A stretch of 64,000 bases of DNA from Massilia rubra (GCF_011682065.1 NZ_VUYU01000008.1:1-64000), one strand, 5' to 3'. Shown: positions 52,155 to 61,604, counted from the stretch's first letter. Made by a program: numbers and translations. The notes: generated by a model from the letters alone, not told the origin.

Positions 52155-53002
52155 TGCGCTACTCCCAGATACGCATTAATCACGTTTTGATTGCTGCGCA
52201 CTTCATCGGGCGTGCCATCCCCGATCTTCTTGCCGTAATCGAGCACCACCACGCGGTCCGAAATATCCATCACCACGCCCATGTCGTGCTCGATCAGCAC
52301 GATGGTGGTCCCGAACTGGTCGTTCACATCGAGGATGAAGCGGCACATGTCCTGCTTCTCTTCCACGTTCATCCCCGCCATCGGCTCGTCGAGCAGCAGA
52401 ATATCGGGTTCGGCGGCCAGCGCCCGTCCCAGCTCCACGCGCTTTTGCAGCCCGTACGGCAGCCGTCCCACCGGCGTCTTGCGGATCGCCTGGATCTCCA
52501 GGAAGTCGATGATCCCTTCCGCCTTTTCGCGGTGCGCAATCTCCTCGCGCCGCGCCGGCCCCCAGTACAAGGCCTGCATCAAAAAATTCGACTTCATCTT
52601 CAGGTTACGGCCGGTCATGATGTTGTCCAGCACCGTCATCCCCTTGAACAGCGCGATGTTCTGGAACGTGCGCGCAATGCCCGCCTTGGCCGCGCTGTAG
52701 CAGTCCATGTTCTTGCGGTGCTCCCCGCGCAGCACGATCTCCCCTTGCTGCGGGCGGTACACGCCGTTGATCACGTTCAGCATCGAGCTCTTGCCCGCGC
52801 CATTCGGTCCGATGATCGCGCGGATTTCGTGCTGCCTGACGTTGAACGAAATATCGGTCAGCGCCTTGACCCCGCCGAACGACAGCGAGATATTGTTCAG
52901 GTCAAGGATCACCGGCCCGATCTTGCGCGTCGAGCCCTGCGTCGCTGGATCATTCATCGCTGGTTCATTCTTCGCCGGTTCATTGGGTTCGTTCATGTTC
53001 AT
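52151..53002 (-). CDS. livG: Branched-chain amino acid-type ABC transporter ATPase (LivG)
   Basis: 283 residues from the ATG at 53002; an open frame further upstream lacks a good ribosome site, whereas GAGGAG lies before this one. Walker A GPNGAGKSS, signature LPYGLQKRVELGRALAAEPD, Walker B ILLLDEPMAGM, H-loop VLIEHDMGVVMDISDRVVVL. The N-terminus has an Asn/Pro/Glu repeat (MNEPNEPAKNEPAMNDPA) not found in typical LivG and of unknown effect. Separated by 13 bases from the acyl-CoA ligase gene upstream. Confidence 0.9.
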   Translation of the reverse strand: MNMNEPNEPAKNEPAMNDPATQGSTRKIGPVILDLNNISLSFGGVKALTDISFNVRQHEIRAIIGPNGAGKSSMLNVINGVYRPQQGEIVLRGEHRKNMDCYSAAKAGIARTFQNIALFKGMTVLDNIMTGRNLKMKSNFLMQALYWGPARREEIAHREKAEGIIDFLEIQAIRKTPVGRLPYGLQKRVELGRALAAEPDILLLDEPMAGMNVEEKQDMCRFILDVNDQFGTTIVLIEHDMGVVMDISDRVVVLDYGKKIGDGTPDEVRSNQNVINAYLGVAQ

Positions 53003-53015
53003 CGCGACGCGCTCC

Positions 53016-54971
53016 TCACGCAGCCTTCTCCAAAACGGGGTAGGTAGTGGCCCCGCAGATGCGCAAATCGGCGCTGGCCAATCCCACGCGGCCATCTTCG
53101 AATTTGACCTGGGTGCTGATGAACTGACTGGCCTTGTCGGTGTACAGCGCCTCGATCAGCACCGCGTATTTGTCGGCGATGAATTTGCGCCGCACCTTGC
53201 GCGTGCGCGTCAGTTCATCGTCGTCCGGGTCTAGTTCTTTGTGCAAGATCAGGAAGCGGTGGATCTGGGTCGCGCCCATCAGCTCCTCGACAGCCAGGTC
53301 GGCGTTGACCTTCTCCACGCAGTCGCGTATCAGGTCGTAGGTGGTGCCGTGCGCAGCCAGGTCGGTGTAGCCGGCGTAGGCGATATTGCGCCGCTCGGCC
53401 CAGTTGCCGACCGCTTCCATGTCGATATTGATGAACGCGCATACCTGCTTGCGCGCGTTCCCGAACGCGACCGCCTCTTTGATAAACGGGAAGAATTTGA
53501 GCTTGTTCTCGATGTAGTTCGGCGCGAAGATCGCGCCGCAGTCCATCTTGCCCACGTCGGCTGCGCGGTCGATGATTTTCAGGTGGCCTTCGCTGTCGAA
53601 AATGCCGGCGTCGCCCGTATGAAAGTAGCCGTCGGCGTCGATGACCTCAAGCGTGGCGTCGGCGCGCTTGAAGTAGCCCGCCATCGTGGCGATGGACTTG
53701 ACCAGCACTTCGCCGCTGGCGGCAATCTTGACCTCGACGCCGGGCGCCGGCAGGCCGACGCTGTCGAATTTGATGTTCCCGTCCGGTTGCAGGCACACGT
53801 AGGCGCAGGTTTCGGTGGAGCCGTACAGCTGCTTGAGATTGACGCCGATCGAGCGGTAGAAGCGGAACAGGTCCGGTCCGATCGCCGCGCCGGCGGTGTA
53901 CGCCACGCGCACGCGCGACAAGCCAAGCACGTTCTTGAGCGGTCCGTACACCAGCAGGCTGCCCAGCGCATACGCGGCGCGATCCGCACTTGACACCGGC
54001 TTGCCATCCAAAATATCGGCGCCGCAGCGCTTGGCCACGTCCATGAAGTGGTGGAACATCTTGCGCTTGATGGCGCCGGCATCTTCCATCCGGATCATGA
54101 CGGTGGTGAGCATGTTCTCGAACACGCGCGGCGGCGCAAAATAGTAGGTCGGCCCGATCTCGCGCAGGTCGGTCAGCACCGTGTCGCCCGACTCCGGGCA
54201 GTTGACCGTAAAACCGGCCACCATGGCCTGCGCCAGCGAGAACAGGCAGTCGCCCACCCACGCCATCGGCAGGTATGACAGGATGTCTTCGTGGTCGGTG
54301 AGTTTATCGAAACCGACCCCGCCCACGCCCGCCGCCATCAGCGCCGCATGCGACTGGCATACGCCCTTCGGTTTGCCGGTGGTGCCGGAGGTGTACAGGA
54401 TGATGGCGATGTCGCCGCCGCCGCCCGCCGCCACGGCCGCCTCGAATGCGCCGGGATGGGCTTTGTCCCACGCGCGGCCGAGCACCTGCAGCGCCGCGAA
54501 CGAGGTCAGGCCGGCCTGCTTGTAGTGGCGCATGCCGCGTTCGTCGTCGAAGGCGATATGGCGCACCTGCGGGCACAGGGCCTGCAATTCGAGCAGCTTG
54601 TCGACCTGTTCCTGGTCTTCGACGATGGCAAAGCATATTTCGGCGTCGTTCAATACGTAGGCCATGTCGGCCGCCGGCGCATCCTGGTACAGCGGCACCG
54701 GCACGCCGCCCAGGCATTGCGCGGCCAGCATGGCCCAGTACAGGCGCGGGCGGTTGTCGCCGATGATGGCCAGGTTCATTCCGCGCGTAAAACCGAGCGA
54801 GGCCAGGCCGCAGGCCAGCGCGCGCACCTCGGCGTTCACCTCCAGCCAGCTCCAGGTCTGCCAGATGCCCAGGTGCTTTTCGCGAAAGGCGGGGCGCTGC
54901 GGGCGTTGCTGCCCGTGCGCCAGCAGGCGCCGTGGAAAAGTCTGCAATTGCGAGCCATCGAATGTCTGCAC
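53016..54971 (-). CDS. AMP-binding long-chain acyl-CoA synthetase family protein
   Basis: 651 residues from a GTG at 54971, with GGGGA five bases upstream; no ATG is suitable. The AMP-binding P-loop is ILYTSGTTGKPKGVCQS, the adenine motif YGSTETCAYVCLQPD, the hinge DGYFHTGDAGIFDSEGHLKI and IDRAADVGKMDCGAIFAPNY. It resembles eukaryotic-like long-chain acyl-CoA synthetases (FadD15 type) that stand at the head of liv-type clusters in Burkholderiales. It activates fatty or aryl acids. First gene of the minus-strand ABC operon. Confidence 0.88.
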   Translation of the reverse strand: MQTFDGSQLQTFPRRLLAHGQQRPQRPAFREKHLGIWQTWSWLEVNAEVRALACGLASLGFTRGMNLAIIGDNRPRLYWAMLAAQCLGGVPVPLYQDAPAADMAYVLNDAEICFAIVEDQEQVDKLLELQALCPQVRHIAFDDERGMRHYKQAGLTSFAALQVLGRAWDKAHPGAFEAAVAAGGGGDIAIILYTSGTTGKPKGVCQSHAALMAAGVGGVGFDKLTDHEDILSYLPMAWVGDCLFSLAQAMVAGFTVNCPESGDTVLTDLREIGPTYYFAPPRVFENMLTTVMIRMEDAGAIKRKMFHHFMDVAKRCGADILDGKPVSSADRAAYALGSLLVYGPLKNVLGLSRVRVAYTAGAAIGPDLFRFYRSIGVNLKQLYGSTETCAYVCLQPDGNIKFDSVGLPAPGVEVKIAASGEVLVKSIATMAGYFKRADATLEVIDADGYFHTGDAGIFDSEGHLKIIDRAADVGKMDCGAIFAPNYIENKLKFFPFIKEAVAFGNARKQVCAFINIDMEAVGNWAERRNIAYAGYTDLAAHGTTYDLIRDCVEKVNADLAVEELMGATQIHRFLILHKELDPDDDELTRTRKVRRKFIADKYAVLIEALYTDKASQFISTQVKFEDGRVGLASADLRICGATTYPVLEKAA

Positions 54972-55077
54972 CAGCGTCCCCTTTTGTTTGTCCGGCCCCC
55001 CTCCGCAACGGCAAATGCGGGGGTGGCGCGCTTTTTGTGTGATGATATTAGCTCGCGTTGGACAAGGAGGTTGTCTT

Positions 55078-55815
55078 TTGGATGACAATTGCGCCTCAAA
55101 TTCGCGACTTTCGATGCTGCGACGCACAATGACAAACCAGACACAGACATTAATAGATCACTTGCGCTCGACCATCTGGGCACGCACCCTCACGCCCGCC
55201 GAGATGATCCGGGTGGAGGCCGACTGCTTCGAACAGTTCGTGCCCAAGGGCGGCTTTGTATGCCGCAAGGGTGAGCCGCTGGAAAACTGGGTCGGGATCA
55301 TCGACGGCCTGGTCAAGATCAACAATTTTTCGCCGTCCGGGAAAAACGTCACTTTCGCCGGCGTGCCGACCGGCGGCTGGTTCGGCGAAGGCTCGCTGCT
55401 CAAGGACCAGATCCGCAAATACGATGTGATGGCGCTGCGCGACACCCGCGTGGCGCGCATGCCGCGCGAAACGTTCGAGTGGCTGCTGGAAGTGAGCCTG
55501 CCGTTTACCCGCTTTTTGCTGATGCAGCTCAACGAACGCCTGGGCCAGTTCATCGGCCTGGTCGAAAACGACCGCATGCTCGATATCGACACCCGCGTGG
55601 CGCGCTGCCTGGCCGCCATGTTCAACTCGCATTTGTATCCGGGGCTGGAAAAGCTGGTGCAGATTTCGCAGGAAGAAATCGGCTACCTGTCGGGCGCTTC
55701 GCGCCAGCGCGCAAACCAGGCCTTGCAACTGCTGGAGAAGGAAGGCCTGGTACGGCTCGACTACGGCGGCGTCCGCGTGCTCGACCTGGAAGGGCTGCGC
55801 CACTTCCAGGCATGA
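55078..55815 (+). CDS. Crp/Fnr-family transcriptional regulator
   Basis: A TTG start at 55078 has AAGGAGG seven bases upstream, the best ribosome site here. ATG codons at 55114 and 55129 give the common shorter form (MTNQTQTLIDHLRS...) but lack such a site. The cyclic-nucleotide-binding fold spans residues 45-160 (KGGFVCRKGEPLENWVGIID, FGEGSLLKDQIRKYDVMALR), with the HTH in ISQEEIGYLSGASRQRANQA. No Fnr Cys cluster is seen. It is divergent from the ligase-liv operon by 106 bases and is the likely regulator of it. Confidence 0.88.
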   Translation: MDDNCASNSRLSMLRRTMTNQTQTLIDHLRSTIWARTLTPAEMIRVEADCFEQFVPKGGFVCRKGEPLENWVGIIDGLVKINNFSPSGKNVTFAGVPTGGWFGEGSLLKDQIRKYDVMALRDTRVARMPRETFEWLLEVSLPFTRFLLMQLNERLGQFIGLVENDRMLDIDTRVARCLAAMFNSHLYPGLEKLVQISQEEIGYLSGASRQRANQALQLLEKEGLVRLDYGGVRVLDLEGLRHFQA

Positions 55816-55883
55816 CCTCCGCGTTCGCGCCCGCGTTCGCGTTCGCGCCACGGCCGGGCGCGATAGAGGTATCATAAGACACA

Positions 55884-57719
55884 ATGACACCACCCGATTC
55901 AACGCTGCCCATGCCCACCTCCACCGCGCGCGACGAGCGCCTCGCGCAGCTGCGCGCCGCCATGCGGCTCGCGCAGGTCGACGCCTGCGTCATCCCTTCG
56001 TCCGATCCGCACCTGTCCGAATACCTGCCCGGCCGCTGGCAGGGGCGCGAATGGCTGACCGGTTTTACCGGCTCGGTCGGCACTTTCATCGCCACCGCCG
56101 ACTTCGCCGGCTGCTGGACCGACGCCCGCTACTGGACCCAGGCCGCCACCGAACTGGCCGGCAGCAGCGTGCAACTGATGAAAATCCCGTCCGGCGCCAG
56201 CCTGCTGCACATCGACTGGCTTGCCGCCAACCTGGCTGCGGGCCAGACGGTGGCGGTGGACGCGCGCGTGCTCGGCCTGTCCAGCGCGCGCCTGCTGGCC
56301 GACGCCTTGAAAGCGCGCGGCGTCAATTTGCGCACCGATATCGACCTGCTGGACGCCGTCTGGAGCGAGCGCCCGGCGCTGCCGCCCGCACCGGTGTTCG
56401 AGCACGCCGCGCCGTTCGCGTCCCTAAGTCGCGCCGACAAGCTGGCCGCCATCCGCGCCGCCATGGCTACACTGGGCGCGAACCGCCACTTCGTCTCGAC
56501 TCTCGACGACATCGCCTGGCTGTTCAACCTGCGCGGCGCCGACGTGAGCTACAACCCGGTCTTCCTGGCGCATGCGCTGCTAACAACCGACAGCGCGACC
56601 CTGTTCGTGGCCGAAGCCAAGGTCGATGCCGCATTGCGCGCACGCCTGCTGGAAGACGGCGTCAGCCTCGCTCCCTATGAAGACGCCGCCGCCGCCCTGG
56701 CCGCATTGCCGGCAGGTGCAACGCTGCTGATCGACCCGCGCCGCATCACCGCCGGCATGCGCGAGGCTGTCGCAGCGGGCATCAACGTGATCGAAGCGGT
56801 CAACCCGAGCACCTTCGCCAAGTCCAGGAAATCCGCGCTCGACGCGGCCCACGTGCGAGCCACCATGGAGCAGGACGGCGCCGCCCTGTGCGAATTTTTC
56901 GCCTGGCTGGAGGCCGAACTGGCCAACCCGGCGCGCGCGCCGCTGACCGAAGTGGCGATCGATCGCCACATCACGGCCGCGCGCGCACGCCGGCCCGGTT
57001 TCGTGAGCCCCAGTTTCGGCACCATCGCCGGTTTTAACGCCAACGGCGCCATCATCCACTACCGCGCCAGCGACGCCGCGCACGCCGTCATCGAAGGCGA
57101 CGGCCTGCTGCTGATCGACTCCGGCGGCCAGTACCTGGGCGGCACCACCGACATCACCCGCGTGGTGCCGGTCGGCGCCACCAGCGAGGCGCAGCGGCGC
57201 GACTTTACCCTGGTGCTTCAGGGCGTGATCGCGTTGTCGTCGGCGCGCTTCCCGCGCGGCACCCGCTCGCCGATGCTCGATGCGCTTGCGCGCGCCCCGA
57301 TCTGGGCCGCCGGCATCGATTACGGCCACGGCACCGGCCACGGCGTCGGTTTCTTTTTGAATGTGCACGAAGGGCCGCAGTCGATTTCCGCAAGCGCCAT
57401 GCCGGAGCCGCACACCGCCATGGAAGAAGGCATGATCACCTCGGTCGAACCGGGCATCTACCGGCCCGGCCGCTGGGGCATCCGCATCGAAAACCTGGTT
57501 CTCAACGTGGCGGCGGACAGCACCGAATTTGGCCACTGGCTGCGCTTCGAAACCTTGACCCTGTGCCCGATCGACACGCGCTGCCTGCACCTGCCGCTGC
57601 TGCGCGCCGACGACATCGCCTGGATCAACGACTACCACGCCACCGTGCGCGCGCGCCTCGCGCCGCATGTCAGCGGCCCGGCCGCCGCCTGGCTTCAACG
57701 ACGCACACAGGAGATCTGA
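55884..57719 (+). CDS. Xaa-Pro aminopeptidase (M24B, aminopeptidase P type)
   Basis: 611 residues, the long three-domain aminopeptidase P form. N-terminal creatinase-like domains (ERLAQLRAAMRLAQVDACVI, LPGRWQGREWLTGFTGSVGT) are followed by the pita-bread catalytic domain. Metal ligands are seen in LIDSGGQYLGGTTDITRV (two Asp), GHGTGHGVGFFLNVHEGP (His), EEGMITSVEPGIY (Glu) and GIRIENLVL (Glu). It removes N-terminal residues that precede proline. Overlaps the next gene by one base. Confidence 0.93.
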   Translation: MTPPDSTLPMPTSTARDERLAQLRAAMRLAQVDACVIPSSDPHLSEYLPGRWQGREWLTGFTGSVGTFIATADFAGCWTDARYWTQAATELAGSSVQLMKIPSGASLLHIDWLAANLAAGQTVAVDARVLGLSSARLLADALKARGVNLRTDIDLLDAVWSERPALPPAPVFEHAAPFASLSRADKLAAIRAAMATLGANRHFVSTLDDIAWLFNLRGADVSYNPVFLAHALLTTDSATLFVAEAKVDAALRARLLEDGVSLAPYEDAAAALAALPAGATLLIDPRRITAGMREAVAAGINVIEAVNPSTFAKSRKSALDAAHVRATMEQDGAALCEFFAWLEAELANPARAPLTEVAIDRHITAARARRPGFVSPSFGTIAGFNANGAIIHYRASDAAHAVIEGDGLLLIDSGGQYLGGTTDITRVVPVGATSEAQRRDFTLVLQGVIALSSARFPRGTRSPMLDALARAPIWAAGIDYGHGTGHGVGFFLNVHEGPQSISASAMPEPHTAMEEGMITSVEPGIYRPGRWGIRIENLVLNVAADSTEFGHWLRFETLTLCPIDTRCLHLPLLRADDIAWINDYHATVRARLAPHVSGPAAAWLQRRTQEI

Positions 57720-57985
57720 TGTCGACCGCACGTTCAACCCGCGCCAGCGCCGCCGTCGACCGCCTCAAGGTCCGCAGCGGTAACGCCGGCTATTCCATGG
57801 CCCGCACCGGCGACGGCCTGTTCTTCCTGTCCGAAGCGCCGGGCGAGCCGCCCCTGTGCGCGCCGCTCGACCTTGATGAGTTTGTCGCCTTCGTCAACAA
57901 GCTCGGACCGCAGGTGGCGCGGCGCGTCAGCAAGCTCGATGTCGCCTTCGAAAAGCAGCTGGTGAAAAAGAAGCCCGCACCATAA
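57719..57985 (+). CDS. Small hypothetical basic protein
   Basis: 88 residues, with ATG overlapping the aminopeptidase stop (TGATG) and GGAGATCTG before it. SGNAGYSMARTGDGLFFLSE and PLDLDEFVAFVNKLGPQVAR suggest a compact fold with a Lys-rich tail. No family recognised. The coupled position suggests a role tied to expression with the peptidase. Confidence 0.6.
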   Translation: MSTARSTRASAAVDRLKVRSGNAGYSMARTGDGLFFLSEAPGEPPLCAPLDLDEFVAFVNKLGPQVARRVSKLDVAFEKQLVKKKPAP

Positions 57986-58009
57986 TGTAGTTCCGCACAA
58001 GGACAGCGC

Positions 58010-58756
58010 ATGCCCACCATGGAATTACTGTCGGCCTACTGGTCGAAACCCGAAATCGCCACCAATGGGCTGATCCTGCTCAATTTGCTCGGCGCGCTGA
58101 TACTCGGGCTATTGGTCGGCTACGAACGCTCGTACCACGGGCGCGCGGCCGGCATGCGCACCTATGGCCTGGTGTGCATGGCCTCGGCCGCGCTGACCAT
58201 CGTGGGCGGCTATCCGGGCTTCTGGTTCGGCGGCCATGGCGCCTCGCTGCTGGCCGCGGTCGACCCCACGCGCGTCATCCAGGGCATCGTCACCGGCATC
58301 GGCTTTCTGGGCGCGGGCGTGATCATGCGCGAAGGATTCAATATCAGCGGCCTGACCACGGCGGCGTCGATCTGGACCTCGTCGGTGATCGGCATCCTGG
58401 TCGGCGTCGGCTTTTATCTGGCGGCGATGGGGCTGGCCTTCTTTTCGGCGATGATCATGATTTACCTGTCCAAGGTCGAAGCCTGGCTGCCCTCGCGCCA
58501 CGCGGTGGCGGTGATGATGCGCTTCAAGCACGACTTCGTGCCGCGCGAAGATGCGCTGCGCCGCATCGCGCTGGCGCGCGGCTACGCCATCGCCGGCGGC
58601 TCGCTCACCATCGGCAGCGAGAACAATATGCAGGAATGGCGTTTCGTGGCGCTGGCGCTGTCCAAAAAGAGCGGTGCGCCGCTGTCCGACCTGGCGGCCG
58701 AACTGGCGCAATTCAACGGCATCGACAGTTTTCAAATCTCCCATGCCCGTAACTAG
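58010..58756 (+). CDS. MgtC/SapB family membrane protein
   Basis: 248 residues. N-terminal five-helix MgtC/SapB domain: LLNLLGALILGLLVGYERSY, GRAAGMRTYGLVCMASAALT, GIVTGIGFLGAGVIMREGFN, ISGLTTAASIWTSSVIGILV. The C-terminal 85 residues are a soluble ACT-like domain. MgtC proteins help survival in low Mg2+ and in hosts, inhibiting F-type ATPase in Salmonella; the role here is unknown. Confidence 0.9.
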   Translation: MPTMELLSAYWSKPEIATNGLILLNLLGALILGLLVGYERSYHGRAAGMRTYGLVCMASAALTIVGGYPGFWFGGHGASLLAAVDPTRVIQGIVTGIGFLGAGVIMREGFNISGLTTAASIWTSSVIGILVGVGFYLAAMGLAFFSAMIMIYLSKVEAWLPSRHAVAVMMRFKHDFVPREDALRRIALARGYAIAGGSLTIGSENNMQEWRFVALALSKKSGAPLSDLAAELAQFNGIDSFQISHARN

Positions 58757-58769
58757 CCAAGGAGCTGCC

Positions 58770-59348
58770 ATGAAGGCACAAGACGTACTCGATTTCTGGT
58801 TCCTGCCCGCCGGCGCCGAAGGCCACGGCCAGGCGCGCGAGGCCTGGTTTCGCAAGAGCGACGCTTTCGACGCCGAGGTGGCCGAGCGCTTCGGCCCCCT
58901 GCTCGAACACGCGCTCGCCGGTGGACTGCGCGAGTGGGACGACCAAGGCCCGCAAGGCGCGCTGGCGCGCATCGTGCTGCTCGACCAGCTCACGCGCAAC
59001 GCCTGGCGCGGCCAGCCGGCGTCGTTTTCTGGCGACGCGCTGGCGCTGGCGGCCGCCATGCGCCTGGTCGAGAGCGGCGCCGACAAAACGCTCACGCCGG
59101 TGCAGCGCTGGTTCGCTTACATGCCCTTCGAGCACGCCGAGGATGCCCGCATGCAGGAGCGCGCGGTGGAACTGTTTTCCGACCTGGCGCAGTACGGCAC
59201 GGCCTTCGAAGGCGCGCTCGATTATGCGCACCGCCACCGTGGCGTGATCGCGCGCTTCGGCCGCTTCCCGCACCGTAACGCGATCCTGGGACGCGCCTCG
59301 ACGCTTGACGAAATCGCGTTTCTCAAGCAGCCGGGTTCGGGCTTCTAG
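58770..59348 (+). CDS. DUF924 family protein
   Basis: 192 residues with AAGGAGCTGCC before the ATG. Pattern VLDFWFLPAGAEGHGQAREA, WFRKSDAFDAEVAERFGPLL, ARIVLLDQLTRNAWRGQPAS, and RFGRFPHRNAILGRASTLDE define DUF924, a TPR-like helical family of unknown function, very common in betaproteobacteria. It abuts the DUF2520 gene directly. Confidence 0.9.
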   Translation: MKAQDVLDFWFLPAGAEGHGQAREAWFRKSDAFDAEVAERFGPLLEHALAGGLREWDDQGPQGALARIVLLDQLTRNAWRGQPASFSGDALALAAAMRLVESGADKTLTPVQRWFAYMPFEHAEDARMQERAVELFSDLAQYGTAFEGALDYAHRHRGVIARFGRFPHRNAILGRASTLDEIAFLKQPGSGF

Positions 59349-60176
59349 GTGGTGCGCACGCTCAATATCGTCGGCGCCGGCCATGTGGGGCGCGTGCTGG
59401 GGCGCCTGTTCGCCGCCACCGGCGCATTTGCGGTGGGCGATGTGCTGACCCGCTCGCACGCGGGCGCGCTGGACGCCGTCGGCTTCATCGGGGCCGGGCG
59501 CGCGGTGTCGGCCATGGACCAGATGCGCAGCGCCGACGTGTGGATGCTGGCCGTCGGCGACGACCAGATCGGCGCCGTGTGCGCGCAACTGGCGCTCTGC
59601 CATCCATTACAGGGCGCGATCGTGTTCCATTGCAGCGGCGCCAAGTCGTCGGCGCTGCTGGCGCCGGCCACGCAGGCCGGGGCGCTGGCGGCGAGCGTGC
59701 ATCCGATCCGCAGCTTTGCCGATCCGGCACAGGTGGCGCAGCACTTCGGCGGCACCTTTTGCGGGGTCGAGGGCGATGCCGGCGCGCTGGCCGTGCTCAC
59801 GCCGGCCTTGCAAGCGATCGGTGCGCAGCCGGTGGCGATCGACGCGCAAGCAAAAACCGTGTACCACGCGGCCTCGGTGTTCGCTTCGAATTACCTGGTG
59901 ACGGTGCTCGACGCCGCGCTGCGCGCCTACCAGGCGGCCGGTGTGCCGGAACCGGTGGCGCGCGCGCTGGCGCAGCCGCTGGCGGCGGAAAGCATGGCCA
60001 ATGTATTTCGCCTGGGCGCGGCAGCGGCGCTGAGCGGGCCGATTGCGCGCGGCGACATGGACACCGTGGCGCGCCAGCAGGCGGCGCTGGCCGCGTGGGA
60101 CGGGCCGACCGGGGCGCTGTACGCGGCGCTGGTGGCGCCGACGCAGGACCTGGCGCGACGCAAGGCACGCGGCTAA
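59349..60176 (+). CDS. Rossmann-like DUF2520 protein
   Basis: 275 residues from a GTG immediately after the DUF924 stop. A Rossmann N-terminal domain (TLNIVGAGHVGRVLGRLFAA, VWMLAVGDDQIGAVCAQL, IVFHCSGAKSSALL) and a DUF2520 helical domain (YHAASVFASNYLVTVLDAAL, NVFRLGAAAALSGPIARGD) match NADP-binding proteins related to pyrroline-5-carboxylate or ketopantoate reductases. Substrate unknown. Confidence 0.87.
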   Translation: MVRTLNIVGAGHVGRVLGRLFAATGAFAVGDVLTRSHAGALDAVGFIGAGRAVSAMDQMRSADVWMLAVGDDQIGAVCAQLALCHPLQGAIVFHCSGAKSSALLAPATQAGALAASVHPIRSFADPAQVAQHFGGTFCGVEGDAGALAVLTPALQAIGAQPVAIDAQAKTVYHAASVFASNYLVTVLDAALRAYQAAGVPEPVARALAQPLAAESMANVFRLGAAAALSGPIARGDMDTVARQQAALAAWDGPTGALYAALVAPTQDLARRKARG

Positions 60177-60352
60177 GGAACACGGTTCACGCTTATGCAA
60201 CGCGGCTGATGCATTAATGCGAAAAGATGCAACCATGCATCGACAAACGCAAAAAATCGCAATAAGCTAGACCGTTACGGTGATGTTGCGGGAGACTTGC
60301 CAAAACGGCAGGGATCGCCATGCCGCAGCTTACGTCGACCAGGGAGACCAGC

Positions 60353-60715
60353 ATGCTATTTTTGAAAAGTACGTCTGTCACAAAGGCGCCCGGCATTTAT
60401 GAAGTCGACATCGCCGCCAAACCGCCTGGCAAGACCTTCGGCGTATTCATCGCCACCGACCCTGACAATCCCCCGAATTCGATTCTCGCCGGCCTGGCCG
60501 AGCTGGGCTTCCAGAACACCCACAGCGAGGCCTACACCCACAAGGATCGCGGCAAGGTGCTTGACCTGCACTTTCAAAAAGATGGCACCGACATCTTCAA
60601 AGGCTGGAAAACCGAAGAGTGCGAGGAGAACCTGAAAGCCATCGATACCTTGTTCGGCAACGTCGGCATCAGCGTCACGCCGCGCGTGATGTCGCTGGCC
60701 GAAGCGTATTCCTGA
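60353..60715 (+). CDS. Small hypothetical protein
   Basis: 120 residues from the ATG at 60353, with AGGGAGACCAGC upstream; the frame is open back to 60320. Text: LFLKSTSVTKAPGIYEVDIA, FGVFIATDPDNPPNSILAGL, DIFKGWKTEECEENLKAIDT. Cytosolic, no known family. It lies 6 bases from the mobile element; before insertion it converged with the oxidoreductase gene now at 61978. Confidence 0.6.
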   Translation: MLFLKSTSVTKAPGIYEVDIAAKPPGKTFGVFIATDPDNPPNSILAGLAELGFQNTHSEAYTHKDRGKVLDLHFQKDGTDIFKGWKTEECEENLKAIDTLFGNVGISVTPRVMSLAEAYS

Positions 60716-60726
60716 GCCGACCTAGC

Positions 60727-60895
60727 TGTAGCGGCTCGCATTTGAAAACGGGCGTGCTCGCATTCGACGCCGTTTTCGGCTCGAATTTTCTGCAACTGGT
60801 GGGGTGCCCGTGCTCACGCTATCTGCAAATGAGCTTTCAATCGACGGCGCCAGCTCGCATTCCATGGTGCCGTGTTCGCGCTAACTGCAAGCACC
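60727..60895 (+). repeat. Left terminal region of the TG...CA element
   Basis: Inverted partner of 61805-61976. Contains CTCGCATT three times and CTGCAA three times, and the well-kept block CTATCTGCAAATGAGC. Outer base pair is at 60727. Confidence 0.7.
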
Positions 60896-61139
60896 AGAAG
60901 GCCATGGATCGTCTCGTTTGGGTCTAGACAATCGGGTGCCGATGTCTCGAAAGTACCGTATCAACCCATGTGAGACACGAAAAGCGTCTCGATGGCAGCG
61001 TCACGCATGGGTGTATACAATACAATGCATGACGGCAAGGCTCGCTTTCGGCCATTTGCGGACAGCGGCCCCCTCATTCCAAACCAGCAATGGCTGAATA
61101 CGTTTAGTGCTCGACGCCAATTTTTTTGAGGTAATCTTA

Positions 61140-61604
61140 GTGAAAACTCGCGTTACCTTGGCAACGTGTTTCTTTGCCTTTTCCACCTTGGCGACCTCGG
61201 CCCTTGCCGGTGAAAGCGGGTGCGCTCAGCAACTTGACGAACAAATGAGAGAAATGCAGGCAATGGTTTCAGGGTATGCAGGATCCGTCACATACAAGAA
61301 ACTCATGGATCGGGCGATGCAATGCATGAATTCAGGCACGTGCGGAAAGGCTGACCTGTTGATAGGCGCGCAGGAAATTATGCTGGACGAAACCGTGATC
61401 GGGCTACAGCGAGAAAAACTCGCCGTGCTCAAAAAATTTCTGGTGCAACAAAAAACGAAGCCCAACTCCAACGACCCTTGCGAGTTAATGAGATCGTTCC
61501 CACCAGTTCTTGAGCAAATAAAAGCGTTGAATGAAAAGCAAATCGAAAAATTCCAAGAGCTTTCATCCAGCATGTTCATGCCTATTGGCGGTCAGTCGAA
61601 GTAA
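61140..61604 (+). CDS. Exported hypothetical protein carried by the mobile element
   Basis: A GTG start at 61140 with GAGG eight bases upstream gives 154 residues. The signal peptide is VKTRVTLATCFFAFSTLATS, cleaved after ALA. The mature part is helical and soluble (CAQQLDEQMREMQAMVSGYA, MDRAMQCMNSGTCGKADLLI, DPCELMRSFPPVLEQIKALN) with four or five Cys that could form disulphides. No family is recognised. Codon and base use are clearly more AT-rich than the flanking genes. Near -10 sequence TATACAAT (61014-61021) may be its promoter. As the sole gene of a transposon-like unit it is presumably cargo. Confidence 0.6.
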   Translation: MKTRVTLATCFFAFSTLATSALAGESGCAQQLDEQMREMQAMVSGYAGSVTYKKLMDRAMQCMNSGTCGKADLLIGAQEIMLDETVIGLQREKLAVLKKFLVQQKTKPNSNDPCELMRSFPPVLEQIKALNEKQIEKFQELSSSMFMPIGGQSK

